Positions 17,009 through 25,575 of a stretch of DNA of 64,000 bases are shown here, piece after piece. The translations under genes and the position numbers were made by a program. Below the pieces are notes generated by a model that saw only the letters and a program-made list of their open reading frames with translations, was not told where the DNA came from and made no database searches. How positions within the stretch are numbered: the stretch's first letter is position 1; the number at the start of each line of letters is the position of its first letter. The stretch is taken from positions 1,240,001 to 1,304,000 of the forward strand of contig NZ_JAPEPB010000001.1 in assembly GCF_026340565.1 (NCBI RefSeq), read 5' to 3'. This stretch comes from Kitasatospora sp. NBC_01287. Lineage in GTDB: Bacteria > Actinomycetota > Actinomycetes > Streptomycetales > Streptomycetaceae.

Positions 17009-18427
17009 TTAGCCCGGGAGGTGGGCGGCAGCGATCGGTGGCGGGTCCTCGGGCGGTGGGGCCTCGGGCGGTGGGTGCGCGGGCGGTGGGTGCGCGAGCG
17101 GGGGCGTGAGCGGTGGGGGCGATGGGGGCGGGGGCGGTGGGAGGGGGGTCGGTGGGAGGGGGGTCGGGTCGTTCGGGCTGGGTGGGCTCGATGGGCTGCG
17201 TGGGCTGCGTGGGCTGAGTGGCAGGCTGAACCGCACCTCGAAGCCGCCCGTGGCCAGCGGCCCGGCCCGCAGCTCGCCGCCGTAGAGGTTGACCCGCTCG
17301 CGCATCCCGATCAGCCCGTGGCCACCGCCGGGCAGCGCCGGACCGGTGGTGCCGGTGGTGCCGGCAGCACCGGCCGCGGACTCCGGTCGGCCGCCGCAGT
17401 CGGTGACCTGGGCGGTCAGTTCGTCCTTCCCGTAGTGCACGGCCAGCAGCAGCCGGGTGGCGCCCGCGTGCTTGAGCACGTTGGTCAGCGCTTCCTGGAT
17501 GACCCGGTACGCGCACAGCTCGATCCCCGGGGGCAGCGGCCGCTGCTCGCCGGTGATCCGCAACTCGGCCTGGATCCCGGCCACCTCGACGCGCTCCAGC
17601 AGTTCGCCGAGCCTGACCAGGCCGGGCGGCGGACGGAGCGGGGCACCCGGCGGCTCGGCGGTGCCGCCGATCGGCAGCCTCAGCACCTGGAGCAGGCTGC
17701 GCATCTCCTCCAGCGTCTCGCGGCTGGTCGCCGCGATGGTGCGCAGCGCGCCCCGGGCGGTGGGCGGGTCGGCCTCGAAGACGTAGTCGGCGAGGCCCGC
17801 CTGCACCGACATCACGGAGAGGTGGTGGGCGACCACGTCGTGCAGCTCGCGCGCGATCCGCAACCGCTCCTGGGTGACCGCGTGTTCCGCCCTGGCTTGC
17901 TGCTCCGCCGCCAGCTGCCGGGCGAGATCGGCCAGTTGGCGGTTGCGTTCGCGCAGCTGGCGGTCGTGGCGGCCGAACCACCCGAGGATCGTGGGGGTGG
18001 CCAGCGCCTGGGCGAGCACGGTGGGGAAGGAATCGGCGGCCGGAGGAAGCCCGGCCACGATCCAGTCGGCCGCCATGACCGCGCCCGCGGCGAGGCCCAT
18101 CCGGCCACCGCGGAACACCACCACGGTGTAGAAGGCGAGCATGGTCGGGTAGGTGCCGACCACCGGCCAGAACCCCTCGGCGATGTAGCCGAGCCAGCAC
18201 GCCTGGCCGACCAGCAGCACCGTCATCGGCAGCCGGCGCCGGAACACCAGGACGCCGTTGAACGCGTAGGTCAGCAGCTGCCCGTCGAGGTCCATCGGCC
18301 GCCAGCCGTTCGGCGGCACCTGGCGGCCGAGCAACACACTGCAGAGGGTGACGCCGACGACCAGCGCGACGTCGATCACCCACGGCCGCCAGCGTGTCCA
18401 GCGCTCGCCGACCACCGTGCCTGTCAC
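17009..18427 (-). CDS. NarL-type sensor histidine kinase with proline-rich C-terminal tail
   Basis: 472 residues. The N-terminal half has about five or six membrane segments. A coiled segment (DRQLRERNRQLADLARQL) leads to a HisKA_3 dimerisation domain with the phospho-acceptor His in RELHDVVAHHLS at about 205, then a HATPase_c domain (VIQEALTNVLKHAG, GGHGLIGMRERV). The kinase should end at FEVRFSLPLS, but the frame continues ~67 residues of almost pure Pro/Ser, including a run of six prolines. Start GTG 18427 has GAGGGGCGG upstream. No response regulator gene lies beside it, unusual for this family. The G-rich complementary strand of the tail may be a repeat expansion. Confidence 0.93.
   Translation of the reverse strand: MTGTVVGERWTRWRPWVIDVALVVGVTLCSVLLGRQVPPNGWRPMDLDGQLLTYAFNGVLVFRRRLPMTVLLVGQACWLGYIAEGFWPVVGTYPTMLAFYTVVVFRGGRMGLAAGAVMAADWIVAGLPPAADSFPTVLAQALATPTILGWFGRHDRQLRERNRQLADLARQLAAEQQARAEHAVTQERLRIARELHDVVAHHLSVMSVQAGLADYVFEADPPTARGALRTIAATSRETLEEMRSLLQVLRLPIGGTAEPPGAPLRPPPGLVRLGELLERVEVAGIQAELRITGEQRPLPPGIELCAYRVIQEALTNVLKHAGATRLLLAVHYGKDELTAQVTDCGGRPESAAGAAGTTGTTGPALPGGGHGLIGMRERVNLYGGELRAGPLATGGFEVRFSLPLSPRSPRSPSSPPSPNDPTPLPPTPLPPPPPPSPPPLTPPLAHPPPAHPPPEAPPPEDPPPIAAAHLPG
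17036..17165. repeat. G-run-rich segment (plus strand) within the histidine kinase tail
   Basis: The plus strand has many runs of three or more G separated by 1-7 bases, with recurring GGGCGGTGGG and GGTGGGAGGGGGGTCG units (the latter duplicated at about 17128-17165). It encodes, on the minus strand, the polyproline tail of the kinase. It is a candidate G-quadruplex-forming stretch by composition only. Confidence 0.75.
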
Positions 18428-18718
18428 CCCACCGCCCCTCTCCCAGGCCCCGTGGCTCCTCGGGCCCCGGCCACTCCCCGAGCCCCGAGGCCGAACCCGC
18501 GCACTCCGGCGAACCCTAGCCAGAACGCCGGGTGGCGGCATCCACCGTGAGGTGGGGATCCGGCTACCGCAGCGGGTTGAGGCGGCGCGAGCGGTTTGAG
18601 ACGGTGCGAGCGGGTGACAGGGAGATGATGGGGCGTCACCCTTTGTGCTAGCTTCGTCACAGAGCGCGCGCACCGGGCTCAACCTCCCCTTCCGCACCAC
18701 GAGGACCGACGAGGCCCG

Positions 18719-20506
18719 ATGCCACGGATCAGCACGAACCGCCCGTTACTGCGCCGACCGGGCAACGCCGTCGGGGCCACCGGCCCGCTCGCCGGAGTGC
18801 GGCTGGTGGCGGCCGGCGAGGGCGCCGCTGTCGAGCTGGCGACTCGTCAACTCTGGACATTGGGTTGCCAGTTGGGTCCTCACGCAGCCCTGGCAGAAGG
18901 TGCCGGGAGGCTGGCGCTCGGCAGCCTGAGTTGCGCGATCGACTGGGCCGGGCCGGTGGCGCTGCCGCTGCGTGACGAGGCCGGCGTCCAGGCGGCCTGC
19001 GGCATCGCGCAGGTGCACGGTCGGCGCCACGGCGGCCCGCTGCCGCTCGGGATCGACTACGCGAGCGCGGTGGCCGGCGTGCTGGCCGTACAGGGGCTGC
19101 TGGCCGCACGGTTCGCGATGCTGCGCGGCTCGGCGGTGCGCGAGGTGCGGACCTCGGTGGCACAGGCCGCACTACTGACGGTGGGTCAGTACCTCGCGGC
19201 GGCCACGGCGGACGAGACGGCGCACGGAACGGGGGGCGTTCCGGACGGCCGGAGCGGTGCGGGGGGCGGCTACGGAGCGGGGGCGGTCGGTGGCGCGGGG
19301 ACGGCCGGTGGCGCGGGCACCGGTGCGGGGGCCGGGGGCGCGCGGGCCGGAAGGACGGATGCCGGGGATTCCGCGGTGGCCCGGTTCACCGCTGCCGCAC
19401 CGCCGTTCACCAGCGGGGACGGCGTGCGGTTCGAGATCGAGGCGCTGGAGCCCGGGCAGTGGCTGGAGTTCTGGAGCCGGCTCGGGGTACCAAACCGGGT
19501 GATCGGGCACGGTTGGCCGCCGTTCCAGCTGCGCTTCGCCACCGCGCGCTGCCGCCTCCCGGTGGAACTGGCCGAGGCCGCCGCCGGGTTGCCCTATCAG
19601 GAACTGGCCGTGGCGGCGGCCGAGGCGGGCCTGGCGATCGTCCCGGTGCGGGCCGGCGGCCCGCGCGACTACCCGGCCCCGCCCTGGCGGATCGCGCGGG
19701 CCGGCGAACCGCCGATGCCACCCGGGGCCACCACGGCCCCGCCGGTGGCCCTGCCGCTGGCCGGGGTCGTGGTGGTCGAGATGACCCGCCGCCTGCAGGG
19801 CCCGCTGGCCGGGCTGCTGCTGTCGCTGCTCGGCGCCGAGGTGATCCGGATCGAGCCGCTCGGCGGCGACCCGCTGCGCGGGGTACCGCCGATGGTGGGC
19901 GAGGTCTCGGCGCGGTTCCACGCGCTCAACCGGGGCAAGCGGGTGGTCGAGGCGGACCCGCGCTCGACCGCCGGGCGCCGGGCGATCCGCGAACTGGTCG
20001 GCGGGGCCGACGTGTTCCTGCACAACCTGGCCCCGGGCAAGGCCGAGGAGTTCGAGCTGGACGCCGAGCGGCTACTCGCCGAGCAACCGGGGCTGGTGCA
20101 TGCCTGGGCCTCCGGGTGGGGTGAACTCTTCGGCGGCAAGCCGCCGTTCGGCACTGACTACCTGGTGCAGGCGCACAGCGGGCTGGCCGCTCTGGTCACC
20201 CCGCCCGGCCGGCCGGTCACCCCGTCGCTGCTGACCATCACCGACATCTTCGGCGGCCTGGTCAGCACCGAGGGCGTGCTCGCCGCACTGCTGGCGCGGG
20301 CCGTCACCGGATACGGCCAGCGGGTCGAGTCCTCGCTCTGGTCGGCCGCCGTCACCCTGCTGGACACCGCCACCCCACCGCGCACGCCGCCCAGCGCCCT
20401 GCGTCCCGCGACGATCGGCGAGCTGGCGGCCGACCCCCGGTTCGCGGGCGCGCTGGAGCGCGACGGCTGCCTGCTGCCGCGCTCACCCTGGGAGTTCCAC
20501 CCGTGA
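18719..20506 (+). CDS. Two-domain CaiB/BaiF (class III) CoA-transferase family protein
   Basis: 595 residues. The C-terminal half (about 345-560) matches class III CoA transferases such as formyl-CoA transferase: VVVVEMTRRLQGPLAG, LLGAEVIRIEPLGGDP, NRGKRVVEAD, ADVFLHNLAPG, and ITDIFGG with an Asp at about 509 in the position of the catalytic Asp. The N-terminal half (about 20-165) is a weaker copy (YASAVAGVLAVQGLLAARFAML). A Gly/Ala linker of ~45 residues separates them. ATG 18719 has CGACGAGG upstream. The stop overlaps the start of the adenylating enzyme by 4 bp (GTGA). Together they may activate and transfer an unusual acyl group; substrate unknown. The 291-bp gap upstream has no gene that I can see. 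Confidence 0.85.
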   Translation: MPRISTNRPLLRRPGNAVGATGPLAGVRLVAAGEGAAVELATRQLWTLGCQLGPHAALAEGAGRLALGSLSCAIDWAGPVALPLRDEAGVQAACGIAQVHGRRHGGPLPLGIDYASAVAGVLAVQGLLAARFAMLRGSAVREVRTSVAQAALLTVGQYLAAATADETAHGTGGVPDGRSGAGGGYGAGAVGGAGTAGGAGTGAGAGGARAGRTDAGDSAVARFTAAAPPFTSGDGVRFEIEALEPGQWLEFWSRLGVPNRVIGHGWPPFQLRFATARCRLPVELAEAAAGLPYQELAVAAAEAGLAIVPVRAGGPRDYPAPPWRIARAGEPPMPPGATTAPPVALPLAGVVVVEMTRRLQGPLAGLLLSLLGAEVIRIEPLGGDPLRGVPPMVGEVSARFHALNRGKRVVEADPRSTAGRRAIRELVGGADVFLHNLAPGKAEEFELDAERLLAEQPGLVHAWASGWGELFGGKPPFGTDYLVQAHSGLAALVTPPGRPVTPSLLTITDIFGGLVSTEGVLAALLARAVTGYGQRVESSLWSAAVTLLDTATPPRTPPSALRPATIGELAADPRFAGALERDGCLLPRSPWEFHP

Positions 20507-22434
20507 GCACGAGCCTCCCGGGCGCGCCGGTCGGCCCGACGCCGGCGGCAGGCGCGGCGCCGATGGCAGGCGCGGCGCCGATGGCAGGCGCGGCGCCGAT
20601 GGCAGGCGCGGCGCCGATGGCAGGCGCGGCGCCGATGGCAGGCGCGGCGCCGGCGACACGGCTGCACAGGGGCGCCGAGCAGTCGGCGCCGGTCTGGCGC
20701 TCCCCGCAGGGTGTCGAGCTGCCCGATCTCGTCCCGGCCGGGCTGCGCCGGGCCTGGGCCGAACAGGGCGGATTTCCCGCGCGGGACGTCTACCAGTTGT
20801 TCCAGGACCGGGTACGTCGGCACCCCGGGCAGCAGGCTGTGGTGGACCCGCGCGAGTCGCTCGACTACGCCGAACTCGACCACCGGGTGCGGCTGATCGC
20901 CCACCAGCTGCGCCAGGGCGGCGTCGGCACCCGGGAGATCGTGGCGATCCGGCTGCCGAACGGCTGGCCCGCGGTGGCCGCGGAGCTGGCGGTGGCCGCG
21001 CTCGGCGCGGTCGCTCTGACCTTCCCCGACGGACGAGGCAGCGGCGAGGCCGTCGCCCTGCTGACCCGCTCCCGCGCAACCGCGTTGGTCGCCACGGCCG
21101 CAACGACCCGCACGGTCCATGCGATCCGCGCTGGGCATGACCAACTACCCTTCCTGGAAGCACTGTTCACCTTCGAGGCGGACGCCGCACCGGGCGTGCG
21201 GCGACTGCTGATCGGCGCCGAGGGGCAGCCACCACCAGCGGAGCAGGCGACGGCCGCGTTCGACCCGACCGCATTCGACCCGACCGCATTCGAGCCGGTG
21301 GCGTTCGACCCGACCGCGTTCGACCCGACCGCATTCGAGCCGGTGGCGTTCGAGCCGGTGGCGGCCGAACCTGCCGGACCGGCCAGGATCCTGGTCTCCT
21401 CGGGCTCCGAGGCCGAGCCCAAGATGGTCGCCTATGCGCACCATGCGATGGCGGGCGGGCGCGGAGCCTACCTGGCCCAGGTGTTCGCGGGCACCGAGGT
21501 GCCGCGTGCCCTGGTGCTGGTGCCGCTGGCCGCCTCCTACGGCTCGCTCGGCGTCGTCTCGCTCTACCGCCACGGCGCGACGCTGGTGCTGCTGGACGGT
21601 TTCGACGCCGCCGCCGCCCTGCGCGCCGTCACCGAGCACCGGCCCACCCATCTCTTCGGAGTGGCCACCATGCTGCGCCGGATCACGCAGCTGCCACCTG
21701 GTCCCGGCGAGGACCTCTCCTCGCTGCGCTCGGTGGTCGCCAGCTGCGACGGGCTGCCGGCCGAGCTCCTCGCCGCCTGCCTGGAGCGGTTCGGCTGCCC
21801 GGTCAGCAACCTCTACGGCTCCTCGGACGGGGTCAACTGCCGTGCGGAGTACCGCACCCCGACCGAGGACACCACCCTGCTCGGGCGCCCCGACCCGGCC
21901 GTCTGCGACTTCACGGCGCGCGACGCGCGAGGCCGTGAGCTGCCGCCCGGCACGCCGGGCGAGCTATGGGCGCGCGGCCCGATGACGCCGCTCTGCTACG
22001 TCGGCGCACCGGAGTTGGACCTGCAGCGCCGTGATTCCGACGGCTGGGTGCGCACCGGCGACCACGGACTGCTGACCGCCGAGGGTCGGCTTCGGCTGCT
22101 CCGCCGCAACAGCCAACTGGTCAAACGCGGCGGCTACTCGATCAGCCCGGCCGAGGTGGAGCGGCACGCCGGCGCCCACCCCGCGCTGGCCGAGGCGGTG
22201 TGCGTGGCGGTGCCGGACGAGGACCTGGGCGAGCGGCTGTGCGTCTGCGTGGTGCCCAGGGCCGGCGAACCGGCTCCGGACCTGGCCGAGTTGAACCACT
22301 TCCTGGAGGCGGTGCGCGGATTGGAGCGGCGCAAGCTGCCGGAGCAGTTGATCGCGCTCGACGCGCTGCCCCTGGCGGCGACGGGCAAGTTGGCCCGCGC
22401 GGAGCTGACCGGCCTGGCCGCCGCGCGACGCTGA
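20503..22434 (+). CDS. AMP-dependent synthetase/acyl-CoA ligase family protein
   Basis: 643 residues of the adenylate-forming (ANL) superfamily, making an acyl-adenylate and then usually an acyl-CoA. Core motifs: P-loop-like ILVSSGSEAEPKMV (about 300), YGSSDGVN (about 445), RTGDHGLL (about 520), RRNSQLVKRGGYSISPAEVE hinge region, and the C-terminal catalytic Lys in PLAATGKLAR. Two repeat blocks are unusual: six copies of Ala-Gly-Ala-Ala-Pro-Met at residues ~16-50, and seven pentapeptides of FDPTA/FEPVA type at ~252-286, just before the P-loop. Start GTG 20503 overlaps the CoA-transferase stop by 4 bp, so the two are translationally coupled. The product is unknown; there is no carrier protein gene nearby. 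Confidence 0.9.
   Translation: MSTSLPGAPVGPTPAAGAAPMAGAAPMAGAAPMAGAAPMAGAAPMAGAAPATRLHRGAEQSAPVWRSPQGVELPDLVPAGLRRAWAEQGGFPARDVYQLFQDRVRRHPGQQAVVDPRESLDYAELDHRVRLIAHQLRQGGVGTREIVAIRLPNGWPAVAAELAVAALGAVALTFPDGRGSGEAVALLTRSRATALVATAATTRTVHAIRAGHDQLPFLEALFTFEADAAPGVRRLLIGAEGQPPPAEQATAAFDPTAFDPTAFEPVAFDPTAFDPTAFEPVAFEPVAAEPAGPARILVSSGSEAEPKMVAYAHHAMAGGRGAYLAQVFAGTEVPRALVLVPLAASYGSLGVVSLYRHGATLVLLDGFDAAAALRAVTEHRPTHLFGVATMLRRITQLPPGPGEDLSSLRSVVASCDGLPAELLAACLERFGCPVSNLYGSSDGVNCRAEYRTPTEDTTLLGRPDPAVCDFTARDARGRELPPGTPGELWARGPMTPLCYVGAPELDLQRRDSDGWVRTGDHGLLTAEGRLRLLRRNSQLVKRGGYSISPAEVERHAGAHPALAEAVCVAVPDEDLGERLCVCVVPRAGEPAPDLAELNHFLEAVRGLERRKLPEQLIALDALPLAATGKLARAELTGLAAARR
20548..20652. repeat. 18-bp perfect coding minisatellite, 5.8 copies
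   Basis: Unit GCAGGCGCGGCGCCGATG repeats without mismatch from 20548 to 20652 and encodes a hexapeptide repeat in the N-terminal extension of the acyl-CoA ligase. Perfect identity implies recent expansion; 18 bp keeps frame. Confidence 0.97.
21256..21360. repeat. 15-bp coding minisatellite, seven copies of two variants
   Basis: Seven contiguous 15-bp units encode either FDPTA-type or FEPVA-type pentapeptides, arranged D D E D D E E. The order suggests duplication of a larger three-unit block. They are inserted in the ligase between the N-terminal subdomain and the P-loop. Confidence 0.95.
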
Positions 22435-22489
22435 GCGGCGGAACGGCACGGCAGCGGCAACGGCAGCCGGCGGCAGCAGCGCGTCCTGG

Positions 22490-23341
22490 CTACCCTCGCG
22501 CCTCCGTCATCCGCTGCTGGCCGATCACCCGGAGCAGCTCCAGGCGCCCGGCCGACTCGCTGCCGGGACGCGCCGTGAAGACCACCAGCCGCTGGCCCTC
22601 CCCCGCCCCGGCCAGCACCTCGCAGTCCAGCTCGATCGCCCCGACCTGCGGGTGCAGGAAGGTCTTGCACTCGGCCCGGCGCACCGCCACGTCGTGCCGC
22701 GCCCAGAGCTCCCGGAACTCCTCGCTGGTCGCCAGCAGGCTCTCCACCAGCTCGCGCACCTCGGGATCATCCGATCTGGCGGCGTGCAGCACCCGCAGTC
22801 CGGCCACGTGCGCGCGGGCCAGTTGCTCGTGGTCGGCGGGCAGGAAGAGCGAGCGGCTGCCCGGGACGGCGAACCAGCGCCAGACGAGGTTGCGCTCGCG
22901 CGGCGGCACCTGGGTCATGTCGCCGCTCAGCGCGGCGCTGAGCGCGTTCTGCGCCAGGATGTCACCGAGTTCCGAGACCACCTGGGCCGGCGTGTCGTAG
23001 AGGCGGTCGAGGATCAGCAGCAGACCGGGGCGGACATGGGTCAGCCGCCCGGCTCCGCGCGGCGGTTCATGACCGGCCAGGTGGAAGAGGTGGTCCCGCT
23101 CGTCGCCGCTCAGGCGCAGCGCACGGGCCAGTGCGGCGAGCAGCGCGGGCGAAGGCTGCGGGCCCCTGGCCTGCTCCAGACGGGCGTAGTAGTCGACCGA
23201 GAGGCCGGCCAGGCCCGCCACCTCCTCACGGCGCAGCCCCGGGGTGCGGCGCCGGGCGCCGGGTGGCAGCCCGACGTCGGCGGGCGTCAGGCGGGCCCGC
23301 CTGCGGCTGAGGAAGTCGGCGAGTTCCTGGCGGTCGATCAT
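22490..23341 (-). CDS. XRE-family regulator with MmyB-like ligand-binding domain
   Basis: 283 residues. The N-terminal helix-turn-helix at about 30-80 has the diagnostic TPGLRREEVAGLAGLSVDYYARLEQARG. The C-terminal domain (about 105-275) is of the MmyB type (ILDRLYDTPAQVVSELGDILAQNALSAAL, then RFAVPG-like and VGAIELDCEVL), a PAS-like fold proposed to bind fatty acids or other ligands. Start ATG 23341. It is divergently placed 332 bp from the NAD(P)-binding reductase at 23674. In actinobacteria this regulator family commonly sits beside an oxidoreductase or SDR that it controls, which fits here. The intergenic region contains a candidate operator at 23582-23600. Confidence 0.93.
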   Translation of the reverse strand: MIDRQELADFLSRRRARLTPADVGLPPGARRRTPGLRREEVAGLAGLSVDYYARLEQARGPQPSPALLAALARALRLSGDERDHLFHLAGHEPPRGAGRLTHVRPGLLLILDRLYDTPAQVVSELGDILAQNALSAALSGDMTQVPPRERNLVWRWFAVPGSRSLFLPADHEQLARAHVAGLRVLHAARSDDPEVRELVESLLATSEEFRELWARHDVAVRRAECKTFLHPQVGAIELDCEVLAGAGEGQRLVVFTARPGSESAGRLELLRVIGQQRMTEARG

Positions 23342-23673
23342 GGTCCAAGGATGGCCCCTCCCGTTCCGGCTATCCAGGGATTATGAGTCCCTGGACAGCG
23401 AATCCGCTGCTCAACAGGTCTCTCCCGGCAGCGGCCGGACAGGCGCAGAGTGGTGGGCGAGCCCGACGGACGGGTCAAGGCCGGCGAACGGCGAACGGCT
23501 GACTGGTGGCGGCTAACCGTTGACTGCTGACTGCTGACGACGGGCAGCTGACCGTTGGCGGCTGACTGCCAACAACTAACGGATGACAAATTTCGTCATC
23601 TGTCAGCCGTCAGCGACAAAACCGCGGGCAACGAACAGCGGGCGACGGGCAACGAACAACAAGGAGAGCGACG
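23342..23673. other. 332-bp divergent intergenic region with repetitive TGACTG motifs
   Basis: No gene fits. From about 23480 to 23640 the sequence is made of overlapping copies of GGCGAACG, GGCTGACTG and TGACTGCTGAC and their complements (CCGTCAGCGAC, CTGTCAGCC), giving a locally lower G+C content than the flanks. The inverted repeat at 23582-23600 lies inside it. The end of the segment, just before the reductase start, contains repeated GCGGGCAACGAACA-type units and AAGGAGAGCG as ribosome binding site. Confidence 0.7.
23582..23600. promoter_or_regulatory. Candidate operator: inverted repeat GATGAC-N7-GTCATC
   Basis: Perfect 6-bp arms flank AAATTTC, an unusually A+T-rich core for this genome, 74 bp upstream of the reductase start and within the shared divergent region. 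The binding protein is inferred to be the adjacent XRE regulator; no direct evidence. Confidence 0.55.
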
Positions 23674-24528
23674 ATGACGAAGATTCTGGTGACCGGCGCG
23701 ACCGGGCAGGTCGGCCGACGGTTCCTGCCGCGGCTGGTGCAGTGGGCGGGCGCCGACGCGGTGCGAGTGCTGGTGCGGGACGCGGCGGCGGTCGAGGGCC
23801 TGGCCCGGGCCGGGGTCGAGGTGGTGGCCGGAGACCTGCGCGAGCCCGGAGACCGGGTGAAGGCGCTGGCCGGTGCCACCATCGTGGTCAACGTGGCCGC
23901 CGCCTTCCGGGGTGTGCCCGACGACGAGGCCTTCGCCGTGAACCGGGACGCGGCGGTCGCGCTGGGCCGCGAGGCCGTCGAGGCGGGCGTGCGCCGGTTC
24001 GTGCAGACCAGCACCAACCTGGTCTACCCGGCGGGCCTGGGCCGGCCCGCGCTGGAGAGCGATCCGGCCGACCCGGGGCCGGCGGCCAACGTGTACCCGG
24101 CCTCGAAGGCACAGGCCGAGGCCGGACTGCGGGAGCTCGCCGAGCAGCTGGAACTGACCGTGGTGCGACCGGCTTTCGTCTACGGGGAGGGCGACAGCCA
24201 CCTGCGGGACGCGCTGCCCCGGGTCGCACAGTGGCCCGCGCACAAGCGGCTGCCCGTGGTGCACCACGCGGACCTGTCGCAGGCGCTCTGGCGCGCGCTC
24301 AGCATGCCGGGCGCGGCCGGGCGCACCTACAACGTGCTGGACGACGCCGCCATCACCGCGCACGACATCCGCGCACTGCACGGGGTGCCGCAGCCCACGG
24401 ACACGGCCGACCAAGTGGACACGGACCCCTGGCACGGCGTGGCGAGCACCGCGCTGATCCGCGCGGAGCTGGGCTGGCGACCGCTCTACCCGTCGGTCTG
24501 GACGGCACGGGACGCCGGGGCGCTCTGA
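23674..24528 (+). CDS. NAD(P)-dependent epimerase/reductase (atypical SDR)
   Basis: 284 residues. Extended/atypical SDR with N-terminal nucleotide motif VTGATGQVGRRF, VVAGDLREPGD, a Ser/Thr-rich catalytic strand QTSTNLVYP and the active-site pair in YPASKAQAE (Tyr-x3-Lys). The rest is a substrate domain with VVRPAFVYGEGD. Family members reduce or epimerise nucleotide sugars or reduce carbonyls; the substrate is unknown. Start ATG 23674 has AAGGAGAGCG about 6 nt upstream. It is divergent from the XRE regulator, which probably controls it. Downstream lies an 11-bp tandem repeat array. Confidence 0.92.
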   Translation: MTKILVTGATGQVGRRFLPRLVQWAGADAVRVLVRDAAAVEGLARAGVEVVAGDLREPGDRVKALAGATIVVNVAAAFRGVPDDEAFAVNRDAAVALGREAVEAGVRRFVQTSTNLVYPAGLGRPALESDPADPGPAANVYPASKAQAEAGLRELAEQLELTVVRPAFVYGEGDSHLRDALPRVAQWPAHKRLPVVHHADLSQALWRALSMPGAAGRTYNVLDDAAITAHDIRALHGVPQPTDTADQVDTDPWHGVASTALIRAELGWRPLYPSVWTARDAGAL

Positions 24529-24545
24529 CGCGCCCCCACCGGCCC

Positions 24546-24600
24546 CCTCGCCACGTCCTCGCCACGTCCTCGCCACGCCCTCGCCACGCCCTCGTCGCGC
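24546..24600. repeat. 11-bp tandem repeat, five copies, downstream of the reductase gene
   Basis: Units of CCTCGCCACGT/C type at 24546, 24557, 24568, 24579 and 24590 (the last degenerate), starting 17 bp after the stop codon of the reductase. Non-coding, no dyad symmetry. Confidence 0.92.
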
Positions 24601-24688
24601 CCCGCCGCGATCACCCGGTCGGCCGATATCGGACAGCCGCTCGATTTGACAGGCTGGACCTCCCCGGCCGCGGAGGTGAGGTGAGGTC

Positions 24689-25390
24689 ATGACCGAGGTG
24701 ACGACAGGGCCGACCCAGCAGGCAGAGCTGACGGTCGATCAGGTGCTGGCGCGGATGCGCGAGCTCGCGCCCGGCTTCCCACCGGACGACGGGGTCGGCG
24801 TCTTCCACCGGATGTACCTGACCGTCACCGAGCTGGTCGCCGCCAGGCTCTCCGACGCCTACTTCACCGACCCCGCCGCGCTGGCGGTGCTGGACGCGCT
24901 CTTCGCCGGCCGCTACCTGGCCGCGGTGGACGCGGACGCGGCCGGCGCACCGCCGCAGGCCTGCTGGCGGCCGCTCTTCGAGTTGCGCCGGCGGCCCGGG
25001 ATCCACCCACTGCAGGCCGCGCTGTCGGGGATGAACACGCACATCGAGCACGACCTGCCGCTCGCCGTGCTGGACACCTCCCGGCGACTGGGCCGCGATC
25101 CGCTCTCCTTCGAGGCCGACTACCACCGGATCAACGACCTACTGGCCCAGGTGGAGGCCCAGGTCCGCATCGCGCTGCTGCCGGAGCCCGGCCGGCTCCG
25201 AGACGCCGAGCCGCTGCTGCACGTGATCGGCGTCTGGAGCATCGACCGGGCCAGGGCGGCGGCCTGGGCCACCGTGCTGGCGTTGCGCGGCCTGCGGGAG
25301 TCACCACTCGCCTACCGCGCCCTGGTCGCCGCGCTGGACGATTCAGTCGGCATGGTCAGCCGGGCACTCCTCACCCCGGTGGGCGACTGA
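24689..25390 (+). CDS. DUF5995 family protein
   Basis: 233 residues, soluble and mostly helical. The sequence matches the actinobacterial DUF5995 family: DGVGVFHRMYLTVTELVAARL near residue 33, WRPLFELRRRPGIHPLQAALSGMNTHIEHDLPLAV in the middle (conserved Asn-x-His-Ile-x-His-Asp core, possible metal site), EADYHRINDLLAQVE, and a C-terminal helix bundle with WSIDRARAAAW. The fold resembles an alpha-helical bundle with clustered His/Asp that could bind metal; this is inference. Start ATG 24689 is preceded by GAGGTGAGGTGAGGTC. It stands alone, in the same direction as the reductase upstream and the chitinase downstream. No function is known. Confidence 0.85.
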   Translation: MTEVTTGPTQQAELTVDQVLARMRELAPGFPPDDGVGVFHRMYLTVTELVAARLSDAYFTDPAALAVLDALFAGRYLAAVDADAAGAPPQACWRPLFELRRRPGIHPLQAALSGMNTHIEHDLPLAVLDTSRRLGRDPLSFEADYHRINDLLAQVEAQVRIALLPEPGRLRDAEPLLHVIGVWSIDRARAAAWATVLALRGLRESPLAYRALVAALDDSVGMVSRALLTPVGD

Positions 25391-25575
25391 CCCGCGGGCA
25401 GCGCGGCACCGGACAGGGCAAGCGGCCCGCACGGGGACGGGCCGGCAGGGGGTAAGGGGGCGGCAAGGGCCTGGTCAGCGGCGGTCTTGGACGCGGCAAG
25501 GGCACAGCAAGGGGGGCCTACCTTGAGCTGACCTTAAATCATCACCGGTTCCCACCAGCGCTATTGACGCACCCT

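Noticed and set aside
16049..18550. 833-codon plus-strand frame over the FHA-ABC and histidine kinase genes
   Set aside because: Antisense shadow; no family similarity visible.
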